The position numbers and the translations under genes were made by a program. Positions 45,668 to 62,089 of a DNA stretch of 64,000 nucleotides are shown in pieces. The stretch's first letter is position 1. Each line of letters starts with the position of its first letter. The notes under the pieces are model-generated. The model was given only the letters and a program-made list of their open reading frames with translations, made no database searches and had not been told where the DNA came from. The stretch is taken from NCBI RefSeq assembly GCF_039993895.1, contig NZ_CP121194.1, positions 3,038,001 to 3,102,000 on the forward strand, read 5' to 3'. This stretch comes from Edaphobacter paludis (GTDB taxonomy: Bacteria > Acidobacteriota > Terriglobia > Terriglobales > Acidobacteriaceae).

Positions 45668-46744
45668 ATGCGTATCGCATCTGTAGGCACAGCGTTTCCT
45701 GCTCATCGCTATCCCCAGGCAGTCATTACGGAAGCTCTCAAGGAGCGCATGCAGGACAAGTTGGAGATCCCTGCCGTAATGAATCGCCTTCACTCCAATT
45801 GCGGCGTGGATTTTCGCCACATCATGTTTCCCCTTGACACCCTGGGCACCCTCTCCGGATTCGGACCGACGAATGACCTGTGGATCAAGGGAGCGCTCGA
45901 ACTTGGTCAGCAGGCCATTCAAAAGGCCCTCGATCGGGTCGGTCTCACTCCGTCGGATATCTCGGCCATCTTCTTCACCTCCGTCACAGGCATTGCCTGC
46001 CCCAGCATTGATGCTCGCCTCGTCAATCTGATGGGCTTCCCCCGCGACATCAAACGCACCCCGATCTTTGGTCTCGGCTGTGTCGCCGGAGCGGCAGGTA
46101 TCTCTCGCGCAACCGATTATGTACGCGCCTACCCCAAACAATATGCTCTTCTCCTCTCGGTCGAGCTTTGCTCGCTTACCTGGCAGGAGGATGACTACTC
46201 CATGGCCAATCTCGTCGCCTGCGGACTCTTCGGCGATGGTGCCGCCGCCGTTGTTCTGGCGGGAGAAGAAACGCCGCTCGCCCAAAAGCCCACCAGCGTT
46301 GAAGAGCCATGCCCACGCGTCGTTGCCACCCGCTCTACGTTTTACCCCGATACGGAACACCTCATGGGATGGAACATCGATGACAGCGGCTTTAACATCG
46401 TCCTCTCCGCTGATGTTCCCGAACTCGTCAGCACGAAGCTTCGCGCCACGGTCGAGGACTTCCTCGCAGACAATGATATGAGCATGGGACAAATTTGCAG
46501 CTTCATCATGCATAGTGGGGGACCCAAGGTTCTCAAAGCCATGGAAAGCAGTTTGGATCTTCCCCCCAATGCTCTGGCCGCTTCCTGGAACAGCCTGCGC
46601 CAGCGCGGAAACCTATCCTCCGCCTCAGTTTTGACGGTAATGCAGGACTTTCTGCTCAACCGGCCGGGAAGCCCCGGCTGCTATAGCATGATGGGTGCAA
46701 TGGGTCCGGCCTTCTGCTCCGAACTGCTTCTGCTTCAGTGGTAA
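45668..46744 (+). CDS. Type III polyketide synthase (358 aa)
   Basis: A chalcone/stilbene-synthase-like ketosynthase that condenses an acyl-CoA starter with malonyl-CoA. The catalytic triad is visible: Cys138 in FGLGCVAGAAG, His282 in FIMHSGGP and Asn315 in RQRGNLSSAS. The ISAIFFTSVTGIACPSID and GLFGDGAAAVVL blocks are typical of bacterial alkylresorcinol/alkylpyrone synthases. TATGAGGT precedes the ATG. The usual partner genes (isoprenylcysteine-type methyltransferase, FAD oxidoreductase) are absent. Product not predictable; perhaps a phenolic lipid or pyrone. Confidence 0.92.
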   Translation: MRIASVGTAFPAHRYPQAVITEALKERMQDKLEIPAVMNRLHSNCGVDFRHIMFPLDTLGTLSGFGPTNDLWIKGALELGQQAIQKALDRVGLTPSDISAIFFTSVTGIACPSIDARLVNLMGFPRDIKRTPIFGLGCVAGAAGISRATDYVRAYPKQYALLLSVELCSLTWQEDDYSMANLVACGLFGDGAAAVVLAGEETPLAQKPTSVEEPCPRVVATRSTFYPDTEHLMGWNIDDSGFNIVLSADVPELVSTKLRATVEDFLADNDMSMGQICSFIMHSGGPKVLKAMESSLDLPPNALAASWNSLRQRGNLSSASVLTVMQDFLLNRPGSPGCYSMMGAMGPAFCSELLLLQW

Positions 46745-46769
46745 CTGACTTAGACTATTTAGGTTAAGA

Positions 46770-46803
46770 GCAAAACGGGAGCCAATTGCAGCTCCCGTTT
46801 TGC
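46770..46803. terminator. Bidirectional terminator between the PKS and PEP-CTERM gene 3
   Basis: 13-bp perfect stem, 46770-46782 with 46791-46803 (GCAAAACGGGAGC arm), loop CAATTGCA, followed by GTTTTAC on the plus strand and A-to-T-rich sequence on the other. Confidence 0.9.
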
Positions 46804-46829
46804 GTTTTACTAGACGTTGAGATTACTAC

Positions 46830-47441
46830 TTAGACGTTGAACTTGCGGCGAGCCAATCCAACAACTCCAAGCAGACCGGTGCCGAAGAGCGCAAGCGAAG
46901 CTGGCTCAGGAACTGGGCTGGTTGAACCGGACGCGGAGAACGTGGTGACGGTTCCCGTGGGCTGCCCTGGCGAATACTGGGTCGTGAACAGGAAGGTACC
47001 TGGGGTCGGATCGAATGCATGGGCTCCGGTGCCTGTGAAGTCTCCCGTTCCTGTGACAATCAGGCAGGTGGCATCATTCGTGCATCCCATCGTACCGTTC
47101 GTCACATACATAGCATTATACGAAGCGATGTCGAAGCCGAAGGTCTCGCCGCCACCGGTAACCGTGAACAGCGGAGGAAGCAACGGAGGAGCAATGTTGT
47201 TTCCATTGGAATAAGGAAGCGGCCCAGGAATAAAGTTGATAGCATCGCCGTCAGCCAGATACGTAGCGAAGCTGCCGCCCAGAGCGCCTTGAACAGTGGA
47301 AGTGCCGGGAGCGAACGTGATGGTTGAAGTGGTGAAAGAATCAGATCCGCCAGCATTAATGAAACCATTGATGGAATCGGCGTGGGCAACAGCAACGCTG
47401 CTGAACGCCAAAGCAGTGAGTACAACGAGATGTTTGATCAT
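46830..47441 (-). CDS. PEP-CTERM sorting domain protein 3 (203 aa)
   Basis: Signal peptide residues 1-21 (ends VAHAD). The body is a Gly/Thr-rich beta domain with one disulfide-sized pair (MGCTNDATCL). The sorting signal is PVPEPAS, helix LALFGTGLLGVVGL, then ARRKFNV. An exosortase substrate on the cell surface or in EPS; molecular role unknown. It differs in the body sequence from the two other PEP-CTERM proteins in the window but shares their promoter type and sorting tail. The ATG start lies about 48 nt from the predicted sigma-54 start site. Confidence 0.9.
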   Translation of the reverse strand: MIKHLVVLTALAFSSVAVAHADSINGFINAGGSDSFTTSTITFAPGTSTVQGALGGSFATYLADGDAINFIPGPLPYSNGNNIAPPLLPPLFTVTGGGETFGFDIASYNAMYVTNGTMGCTNDATCLIVTGTGDFTGTGAHAFDPTPGTFLFTTQYSPGQPTGTVTTFSASGSTSPVPEPASLALFGTGLLGVVGLARRKFNV

Positions 47442-47951
47442 ATAGGTCTCCGGTAGAAAGATGATGTTGACGTTCGAGCGACTTCCTCGCCATTACTAGT
47501 AGCAGGTGGCGTGCCAACCTCAAGTGGAAAACCTTCCTCGCTTAATACCGTGAAAAGAACGACTTAATTTATCTTTTGCCCCTCAGGCAACCTGCAAAGA
47601 GCAAATATTTGCACAATAGGGAAAGTACTTTACCTAAAATGCCATCTTTATGCCCTTTCAACAGTAAGCAGCCCACCCCGATGGGAGAGACGATGGATTG
47701 GGATCATCGCCTGACCATGTCCATGCAAGTGAAGGAGGACCAAAGGTTGGCGTGAATCGGATTGGAAGAGCAACCTTCGCCTTTTGCCGTCCGTTGATAG
47801 CGAAGTCGGGGCAGAATCTTCGTCAAAGTTTCGTCAGTATGGAGAAGATGGGCCGGAAAGAGCCGGGCGACCCAAGCCTGGGAAGCGCCGCTAGCCATGC
47901 CGATGTCATGGACTTTGCGCACCGATGGTAGCCGTCAATCATCTAAGGGAT
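47442..47951. other. Intergenic region between PEP-CTERM gene 3 and the VOC gene
   Basis: 510 nt. It contains the minus-strand sigma-54 promoter at 47501-47516. The rest (about 47640-47930) has open frames on both strands but none with a recognisable product or good start, so I call no gene there. Confidence 0.5.
47501..47516 (-). promoter_or_regulatory. Sigma-54 (-24/-12) promoter of PEP-CTERM gene 3
   Basis: Minus strand TGGCACGCCACCTGCT: perfect TGGCACG at -24, CTGCT at -12, GG-N10-GC spacing. 60 nt separate the -12 GC from the start codon. Confidence 0.75.
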
Positions 47952-48440
47952 ATGAGTGAAGTAACAATCGATTCGGGAGCACGGATTGGGCATGTCCATT
48001 TGAAGGTTGCCGATCTGGAGCGAGCGCTGAAATTTTACTGTGGGGTGCTTGGATTCGAGTTGACGCAGCGATTTGGTAACTCTGCCGCGTTTATATCGGC
48101 GGGTGGATATCACCACCACATCGGGCTGAATACGTGGGAGAGCGCAGGCGGGGCTGCTCCGGCACCGGGAACTACGGGGCTTTATCATCTGGCGATTGTG
48201 TATCCGACGCAGGCTGCGCTGGCGGATGCTTTGCAGAGACTGATGAAGGCGGGAGTGCCTCTCGATGGCGCGGCTGATCATGGAGTGAGCGAGGCACTGT
48301 ATCTACGCGATCCGGATGGAAACGGAGTCGAACTGTATTGGGATCGTCCACGCGAAGACTGGCCCAGAAGTGCAGACGGTGAACTGGCGATGTTTACCCG
48401 GCCGCTCAATTTGCAGGTGTTACTGGCGTCCGGTAGCTAA
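47952..48440 (+). CDS. VOC superfamily protein, glyoxalase/extradiol dioxygenase type (162 aa)
   Basis: Two beta-alpha-beta-beta-beta modules. Candidate metal ligands are His in IGHVHLKV, His in GLYHLAIVYP and Glu in DPDGNGVELYWD; a YHHHIGLNTW block ends module 1. It is most like the CatE-type catechol 2,3-dioxygenase/glyoxalase group common in Bacillus and soil bacteria. The ATG at 47952 (AAGGG just upstream) is preferred over an in-frame ATG at 47925 because the fold begins at RIGHVHLK. Substrate unknown. It stands alone, convergent with the HIRAN gene. Confidence 0.85.
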   Translation: MSEVTIDSGARIGHVHLKVADLERALKFYCGVLGFELTQRFGNSAAFISAGGYHHHIGLNTWESAGGAAPAPGTTGLYHLAIVYPTQAALADALQRLMKAGVPLDGAADHGVSEALYLRDPDGNGVELYWDRPREDWPRSADGELAMFTRPLNLQVLLASGS

Positions 48441-48492
48441 TCAACTATCAATGATGCATTCCCACCCTTCGCGACGATTGACTACCCGCCAT

Positions 48493-49185
48493 TCAACAAC
48501 TATGAATGATCATGAACAGTAATGCTGCGAGGATAATGAAGAGAGCCATGCCCAAGGTTTTTCCCGGCGGCTGTGATTCTGCTGCATGCTTCTGAAATTT
48601 GTAATTGGGGTAATACTTCGCAAGGAACTCACTGCCGCTTATGCCTGAACCTAAATCCACACTACTGGAGGCATTCTTTAGTTTCACCATGCAAACTGTA
48701 ACTCCCCAATTCTTAGTGTCAGCCGCATGAAGAACTCTGCGAACATAACACCGCCACGACACACCTTTGTTGAGACTGCGAGTTACCTCACCAGCTAGCC
48801 GTTCGTTAAGATAGCCTATTCCCAGACCATTCTGGGTGCACAAAAGGATTGCATTTGGGTCAAATTTATTCTGGGGTTCTTTGCGAAACTCCAGCTCTTG
48901 ACACACGATGAGACTTTGGATCGTGTCTTGGCGACTAGAACTATCGGAATTCTGGAAACTGACGCCCACTACCTTCGTGTAGAAATGTTTATCAACTGAA
49001 TTGCCCAGTTTACGGAACAAATTTCTTTCGTATGCAGTATTTTCCTGCACCACTTTGTTTACTGGTTTTTCTTTAGCTTGCTCCAAGAGTTCATTGTGTG
49101 AATCAAGAGCTTTCCTTAACCTGTTAGCGGATTTAGCAATCTTGAACACTTCGCGAGTGACTTTGAACTTTTTGTTACGGGCCAT
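48493..49185 (-). CDS. HIRAN-domain protein with C-terminal membrane anchor (230 aa)
   Basis: N-terminal basic/coiled region (residues 1-60, KSANRLRKALDSHNELLEQ). A HIRAN domain follows at about 71-152 (VVGVSFQNSD...LEFRKEPQNKFDPNAILL...GIGYLNERLAGEV). It ends with one hydrophobic helix at 209-228 (LGMALFIILAALLFMII) and HSC. HIRAN domains bind DNA ends or damaged DNA and usually sit in helicases or nucleases; a tail-anchored stand-alone form is unusual. The gene is clearly more AT-rich than its neighbours, suggesting transfer. No other defence or mobile gene is adjacent except the rpoC terminator. Confidence 0.8.
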   Translation of the reverse strand: MARNKKFKVTREVFKIAKSANRLRKALDSHNELLEQAKEKPVNKVVQENTAYERNLFRKLGNSVDKHFYTKVVGVSFQNSDSSSRQDTIQSLIVCQELEFRKEPQNKFDPNAILLCTQNGLGIGYLNERLAGEVTRSLNKGVSWRCYVRRVLHAADTKNWGVTVCMVKLKNASSSVDLGSGISGSEFLAKYYPNYKFQKHAAESQPPGKTLGMALFIILAALLFMIIHSC

Positions 49186-49215
49186 AGGGTCAGAGTAGAT
49201 GACGTTTTAAGACAA

Positions 49216-49247
49216 AACAACGGCAGAGCCGAAGCTCTGCCGTTGTT
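49216..49247. terminator. Terminator of the rpl-rpo operon (after rpoC)
   Basis: 14-bp perfect stem, 49216-49229 with 49234-49247, tetraloop CGAA, followed on the minus strand by TTGTCTTAAAA. It ends the rplA-rplJ-rplL-rpoB-rpoC transcript and insulates the HIRAN gene. Confidence 0.9.
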
Positions 49248-49283
49248 GGTTTTTACGCGTAGCGTCGAGAACGGTACGAAGTA

Positions 49284-53474
<4,191 letters not shown>

Positions 53475-53608
53475 ATTGGGCGTCTCCCTTGTGTCCTGCG
53501 CGTGCAGGTTGCAGCATGTCGCTGCGGTTACTAAATCTCTTTGCGATGACTTGTGGCGCATCGCGTTGCCGGTAGTTCTGGTGCTGTTGCTCGTCTTTCA
53601 ATTGTCTT

Positions 53609-53654
53609 GCCACTCGAAAGTGGCGGCCCGGAGAGGAAAAAATACTCTCCGGGC
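53609..53654 (-). other. Two tandem hairpins in the rpoB-rpoC gap
   Basis: GCCCGGAGAG (53626-53635) pairs with CTCTCCGGGC (53645-53654). GCCACT (53609-53614) pairs with AGTGGC (53619-53624). On the coding strand the first hairpin follows the rpoB stop by about 10 nt and has a T-rich loop, not a T-tail, so it looks like a processing site more than a terminator. Confidence 0.7.
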
Positions 53655-53663
53655 TTTATTGCA

Positions 53664-58151
<4,488 letters not shown>

Positions 58152-58801
58152 GCTCTCTCCTGAATACTTACCTTCGAGGTCCTCGCTGAAGCTTTGACTG
58201 CCCACCGAAAGGCCCGTCAACGCTGGCGAGGGGAGGGTTGGGTACGGCCCTCCGGGTTTGGTTCTGCTTGCGCAGTTGCTGATGTTTTGAGCCCTGCTGC
58301 CCTCGATTGCTGCAGGTCCCGTGCGCAGAATGTCTTGCCGTATGCAACCTTCGGCACTCAATCAAACTCGTAACTCATGAAACTTTTACTGTTCGCCGAT
58401 GCTAGGAACTGCTATAAAGAACGCGTACTGAAGTTCTGGGCGTCCGCAAAAAGCGGAAATGCCGATAAACGCGGCAAAGCGCTCGAAAGGACAGCGTGTC
58501 CCATGAGCGCAAAGGTCGACTTGTGCACTGTTTCTGTCGTTGTGGTGTAGATGCCTGCCGCCGTTTGAGGCTCGCCGTGCCCCAAAGTTGCTGCGCTCGC
58601 TTGTCCCATGACACTATGCGCTTCTGCCGCTCGAAACACATAATGGCCGACTCCTTAGCCTGTCTTGCTAACAGGATGAGCCGGATTTACTGCCAATAGC
58701 CTGCCGGTTTTTACCGTCCGCCAAACAGCACGCTAAGGCGGAACGAATCTTCTCTGTTAGAGAATATCGCGTTCTGCCTCAGCGTGCAAGTTTGTGGCCA
58801 A
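58152..58801. other. Long rplL-rpoB intercistronic region
   Basis: 650 nt on the operon strand without a credible gene. It includes a long hairpin 44 nt downstream of the rplL stop in minus-strand order past the last codons (58728-58787). The length resembles the E. coli rplL-rpoB spacer, which holds an attenuator and an RNase III site (known there, inferred here). Confidence 0.5.
58728..58787 (-). other. Long stem-loop between rplL and rpoB
   Basis: GCACGCT (58728-58734) pairs with AGCGTGC (58781-58787). Interior GGC/GCC and GAACG/CGTTC helices and a TCTCT/AGAGA apical stem continue it, making an extended 60-nt structure with small bulges. No T-tract follows, so a processing site or partial attenuator is likelier than a full terminator. 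Confidence 0.7.
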
Positions 58802-59176
58802 TTACTTGATTTCGACGGTTGCGACGCCTTCGAATTTCTTCGCGATAGCAGCTGCATCATCCTTCGAAATGTTCTCCTTCAAGGGCTTAGGAGCTCCATC
58901 GACCAGGTCCTTGGCTTCCTTCAGCCCAAGCGCGGTCACTTCGCGTACAGCCTTGATGGTGTTGATCTTATTCGCGCCGGCATCCTTCAGGATGACGGTG
59001 AACTCGGTCTTCTCTTCAACCGGTGCCGCTGCTGCTGCGCCGCCGCCTGCTGCCGGGGCCGCAACTGCTGCCGCTGCCGAAACGCCGAGACGCTCTTCGA
59101 GCTTCTTGACCAGAGCCGAAGCCTCGAGGAGGCTGAGGCTAACGATTGAATCTTCCAACTGCTGGATGTCTGCCAT
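58802..59176 (-). CDS. rplL: 50S ribosomal protein L7/L12 (124 aa)
   Basis: Stalk protein that recruits translational GTPases. The N-terminal dimer/L10-binding helices ([19 protein letters not shown]) are followed by an Ala/Gly-rich hinge (about residues 35-52), then the conserved C-terminal domain ([39 protein letters not shown]). Standard length. It lies in the usual rplJ-rplL order, with a 153-nt gap to rplJ. Confidence 0.98.
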   Translation of the reverse strand: MADIQQLEDSIVSLSLLEASALVKKLEERLGVSAAAAVAAPAAGGGAAAAAPVEEKTEFTVILKDAGANKINTIKAVREVTALGLKEAKDLVDGAPKPLKENISKDDAAAIAKKFEGVATVEIK

Positions 59177-59329
59177 TTTATTTCTCCAATATAAGTCTGA
59201 ACTTTAGTAGTGCCTGCTGCCGATTACTTCTCCGAAACCCGACTGCGCTCCGGTTGCCTATGCCCTTCCGGGTTTCCGTTGCGCCCAGACCAGCGCACCC
59301 AAAAAGACCAGGCGAAACTTGTCGCCCAC

Positions 59330-60103
59330 TTAGCCTTCGACGGGGTCTGTGGTCGCTGCTTCCCCACCCTGAGTTGCAGTGGAGTTCTCCGGCTGCACTG
59401 CTCCGGAGGGCTGTTCGCCTGCTGCAGCCTCTTCGATATGCGCCTCGGCGACCTTCTCGCCCGCAGAAGCCTCGGATTCGTCCTTCGCAGGAGCTTCCTT
59501 TTCTGGCTTCTCTTCCGCCTTTTCAGACTTCTCTTCTGCCGCAGCTTCCGCCTTCGAAGGAGCAGACTGGGCCGGAGCCGCAAACTTCTCCTTCTCCACA
59601 CCCTGATTGATAACCACAGCCAGATCGCGGCCAGTAGCGTTGATCACCGTAGCCAGACGCTGCGCGGGAGACTGAATCAGGAAGAGGAGCTTCGAGAAGA
59701 GCTCTTCCTTGCCCGGCATGGTCGCCAGTTCGCCAATCTCGCGAACGTCGATCACCTTGCCGTCAATAATGCCTAGCTTGAAGGTAAACTCGGCGTTATC
59801 CTTCACCCAGGTCGAGAGCGCCTTTGCCAGCGCCACCGGGTCGCCCGAGGTGTAAGCCACCGACGAAACGCCCTTGAGGCCCTTCAGCGCGGCCTCGATC
59901 TTGGTTCCCTCAGCCGCACGCGCGGCCAGCTTGTTTTTGACGACGTGATAGCTGCCGCCTGCACCGCGAACCGCCTTGCGCAGCTCGAAATCCTTCGATG
60001 CGGTCAGACCGGAAAACGTGCCGATGATAGCCGAGGTCGAGCCTTCGAGCTCGCTCGCCAGCTTCTTAACCTTGTCCGTCTTTACTGCTCTGGTCAATGC
60101 CAT
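59330..60103 (-). CDS. rplJ: 50S ribosomal protein L10 with acidic C-terminal extension (257 aa)
   Basis: Stalk base protein that anchors L7/L12 dimers. The rRNA-binding N-terminal domain is normal (SAIIGTFSGLTASKDFELRK, SYHVVKNKLA), and the L12-binding helix (GKEELFSKLLFLIQSPAQRLATVI) is present. Residues about 174-257 form an Ala/Glu/Lys/Pro-rich low-complexity tail (KAEAAAEEKSEKAEEKPEKE) with no counterpart in E. coli L10 (165 aa). The effect of the tail is unknown; it may be a lineage-specific disordered extension near the stalk (inference). Confidence 0.96.
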   Translation of the reverse strand: MALTRAVKTDKVKKLASELEGSTSAIIGTFSGLTASKDFELRKAVRGAGGSYHVVKNKLAARAAEGTKIEAALKGLKGVSSVAYTSGDPVALAKALSTWVKDNAEFTFKLGIIDGKVIDVREIGELATMPGKEELFSKLLFLIQSPAQRLATVINATGRDLAVVINQGVEKEKFAAPAQSAPSKAEAAAEEKSEKAEEKPEKEAPAKDESEASAGEKVAEAHIEEAAAGEQPSGAVQPENSTATQGGEAATTDPVEG

Positions 60104-60127
60104 GACTGAATCCTCTTCGCTTTCGCT

Positions 60128-60160
60128 GCCCCGCTCCTCGCTTAAGCGGCCAGAAGGGGC
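60128..60160 (-). promoter_or_regulatory. Structured rplJ leader (candidate autoregulatory hairpin)
   Basis: GCCCC (60128-60132) pairs with GGGGC (60156-60160) around an inner CGCTTAAGCG self-complementary loop, inside the 94-nt rplA-rplJ gap. L10-L12 commonly represses its own operon through a leader just upstream of rplJ. I cannot confirm the kink-turn, so this is a placement-based suggestion. Confidence 0.35.
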
Positions 60161-60197
60161 TTACTTCTATAAAAAATTAGTAAACCTAAAATATTGC

Positions 60198-60908
60198 TTA
60201 GGCTTTGCCGGCTGCCTCAGCAGCGGCGTAATCGAGCTGGATGCCAGGGCCCATCGTCGAGCTAAGCGTTACCGCCTTGATGTACTTACCCTTGGCCGCC
60301 GATGGCTTCGCCTTGACCACACTCATGATCACGGTCATGGCATTATCAACCAGCTTCTGCGGATCGAACGACAGCTTGCCAACCGGAACGTGGACCAGAG
60401 CAGTCTTGTCGGTGCGGAACTCAACCTTACCCGCCTTGATCTCTTTGACCGCAGCCGCGACATCGGTCGTAACCGTGCCAGTCTTCGGGTTCGGCATCAG
60501 ACCCTTCGGACCAAGCACCTTACCCAGACGACCGACCGACTTCATCATGTCCGGTGTAGCGATCAGCGCATCGAAGGCCGTCCAGCCTTCTTTCTGAATC
60601 TTCTCGACCAGCTCTTCGCCGCCGAAGAACTCAGCGCCGGCAGCCTCGGCATCGCGGACCTTGTCGCCCGAAGCGATGACGGCAACGATCTTCGACTTGC
60701 CCAGGCCGTGCGGCAGAACAACCGTGCCGCGCACCATCTGGTCGGCGTGCTTGGGGTCAACCCCAAGACGCATCGTCAGATCGACAGTCTCGTCGAACTT
60801 CGCATACTTTGCTTTTTGTAGGAGCGGAACTGCGTCCGCCAGAACGTAAGGACGGGGCTCAACCAGCGCGCGCGCCTTCGTCAAATTCTTGGAGATCTTC
60901 CTTGCCAT
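60198..60908 (-). CDS. rplA: 50S ribosomal protein L1 (236 aa)
   Basis: L1 stalk protein of the large subunit and a translational repressor in many bacteria. Signature: [19 protein letters not shown]-terminal [16 protein letters not shown] and the domain II block [21 protein letters not shown] are present. The ATG at 60908 with GAGGGAAA upstream gives the canonical length; longer in-frame starts are rejected. Unusually rplK is not directly upstream: the next gene is an unrelated reductase, so rplA heads this operon. Confidence 0.97.
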   Translation of the reverse strand: MARKISKNLTKARALVEPRPYVLADAVPLLQKAKYAKFDETVDLTMRLGVDPKHADQMVRGTVVLPHGLGKSKIVAVIASGDKVRDAEAAGAEFFGGEELVEKIQKEGWTAFDALIATPDMMKSVGRLGKVLGPKGLMPNPKTGTVTTDVAAAVKEIKAGKVEFRTDKTALVHVPVGKLSFDPQKLVDNAMTVIMSVVKAKPSAAKGKYIKAVTLSSTMGPGIQLDYAAAEAAGKA

Positions 60909-60993
60909 TTTCCCTCGTCTCCCACCCCTCTGGAACTGTTCCTCCGGGCGTGGTTCTCGACTGGCCCCAACTGAGCGTTGAGACACTCTTATA

Positions 60994-61022
60994 AGTATGC
61001 CGGAAGGGGCGATCAACGTCAA
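60994..61022 (-). promoter_or_regulatory. Sigma-70-type promoter of the rplA-rpoC operon
   Basis: On the minus strand TTGACG (61017-61022), 17-nt spacer, CATACT (60994-60999), about 80 nt before the rplA start codon. Confidence 0.6.
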
Positions 61023-61158
61023 TAAATTAAATGCTGCATTGATATATGAGTGCCGATTGATATCTCGTAGCTAGCCACAATCTAGCTCGCGGTTGGGGCA
61101 GTCGCAGCAATGGCCTAGCTCGCCATCTAGGCTTGCAAAGCTAGCGGCTTTCTGCAAC

Positions 61159-62046
61159 TCATAATGTCCTGGGATCTGCAATACTCGCTTCCAGAAGCGC
61201 AACCGCCATCTGATTACAAGGCGTGGGAATCCCATGCTTCTTTCCCAGCCGCACAATCACCCCATTCCGCGCATCGATCTCCATCGGCCGACCCGCCAGC
61301 CGATCGGCATGCAGCGAATTGACCCCATCCGCAGGCGCTACCCGATAAGCCCGCAAAACCGCCTCCGCAACATCGTCGTCCAACCGCGCACCCTCTGCCC
61401 GTCCCACGGCTGCGCACTCGCGAACAATCTGCAGCGCCGTTTCGCCAATGGCCTCGCCGCGCAGCACACCCGACGGCTGCAACAGCAGCGCTGGCAATAC
61501 TCCCGCCGCATTATGGCAAAGCTTTCTCCACGCGACCGTCACAAAGTCTGACACCACCACAGCATCCGCCGCCGTCCCGGCAAACAGCTCCACGAACGCC
61601 CTGCCCAACTCGCCCTCCGTGGCCTTCAGATGCATCACCCCACGCTGGCGAACCCTCTCCGGAGACTGCCGCTCTGCCGGGCAATCGACGATCACCGGCA
61701 GAATCGCATCCATCGGCACATACGGCACAAACCGCTCGCGATGCTCCACCCCATTCTGCAAAACCGCCACCGGAGCACCCTCGGCACGAAGCCGCTCCAG
61801 CCACTTCGCCGCCCCCGCGACATCGTACGCCTTGGTCGCCACCAGAACCCAATCGACCGCACCTACATCCGCCGGATCGGTCGCCACCGTGGCCTGCACC
61901 TTCACCGGCCCATCAGGCGTATCTACTGTCAGCCCCGCCAGCGGACGCCGCACACACAGCACCACCTCATGCCCGCCCGCCTGCTGCAACAGAGCGGCAA
62001 TCACGCCGCCAATCGCTCCCACTCCAATAATCGCTATCCGAGCCAC
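61159..62046 (-). CDS. panE: 2-dehydropantoate 2-reductase (295 aa)
   Basis: NADPH-dependent reduction of ketopantoate to pantoate in coenzyme A synthesis. The Rossmann motif GVGAIG is at residues 8-13. The catalytic Lys lies in VAWRKLCHNA and the substrate-binding Glu in NSLHADRLAGRPMEIDARNG. Normal length. It begins 43 nt after the membrane-anchored protein gene on the same strand, so the two may be cotranscribed. As with all members of this family, an ApbA-like reductase for another 2-oxoacid cannot be excluded. Confidence 0.92.
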   Translation of the reverse strand: MARIAIIGVGAIGGVIAALLQQAGGHEVVLCVRRPLAGLTVDTPDGPVKVQATVATDPADVGAVDWVLVATKAYDVAGAAKWLERLRAEGAPVAVLQNGVEHRERFVPYVPMDAILPVIVDCPAERQSPERVRQRGVMHLKATEGELGRAFVELFAGTAADAVVVSDFVTVAWRKLCHNAAGVLPALLLQPSGVLRGEAIGETALQIVRECAAVGRAEGARLDDDVAEAVLRAYRVAPADGVNSLHADRLAGRPMEIDARNGVIVRLGKKHGIPTPCNQMAVALLEASIADPRTL

Positions 62047-62089
62047 GCAAACACCTCTTCTGGCGATGTTAGCCCAGAAGCAGCCAGCT

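Noticed and set aside
46811-46840. Decanucleotide TAGACGTTGA repeated on both sides of the PEP-CTERM gene 3 stop
   Set aside because: Probably a small tandem duplication of the gene's last codons; no further structure and no likely function.
47698-47931. Short open frames on both strands between PEP-CTERM gene 3 and the VOC gene
   Set aside because: No domain, weak starts, and the frames are mutually exclusive; treated as non-coding.
47800-47945. Vague resemblance to a GEMM (cyclic-di-GMP) riboswitch (GGAAAGAGCC, ACCGATGG) upstream of the VOC gene
   Set aside because: The conserved GCAAACC and GGACGCAAAGCC blocks are missing and I could not fold the two-helix GEMM core.
58402-58641. 79-codon minus-strand open frame in the rplL-rpoB spacer
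   Set aside because: No good ribosome-binding site or recognisable product, and atypical amino-acid composition (rich in Arg, Ser and Gln).
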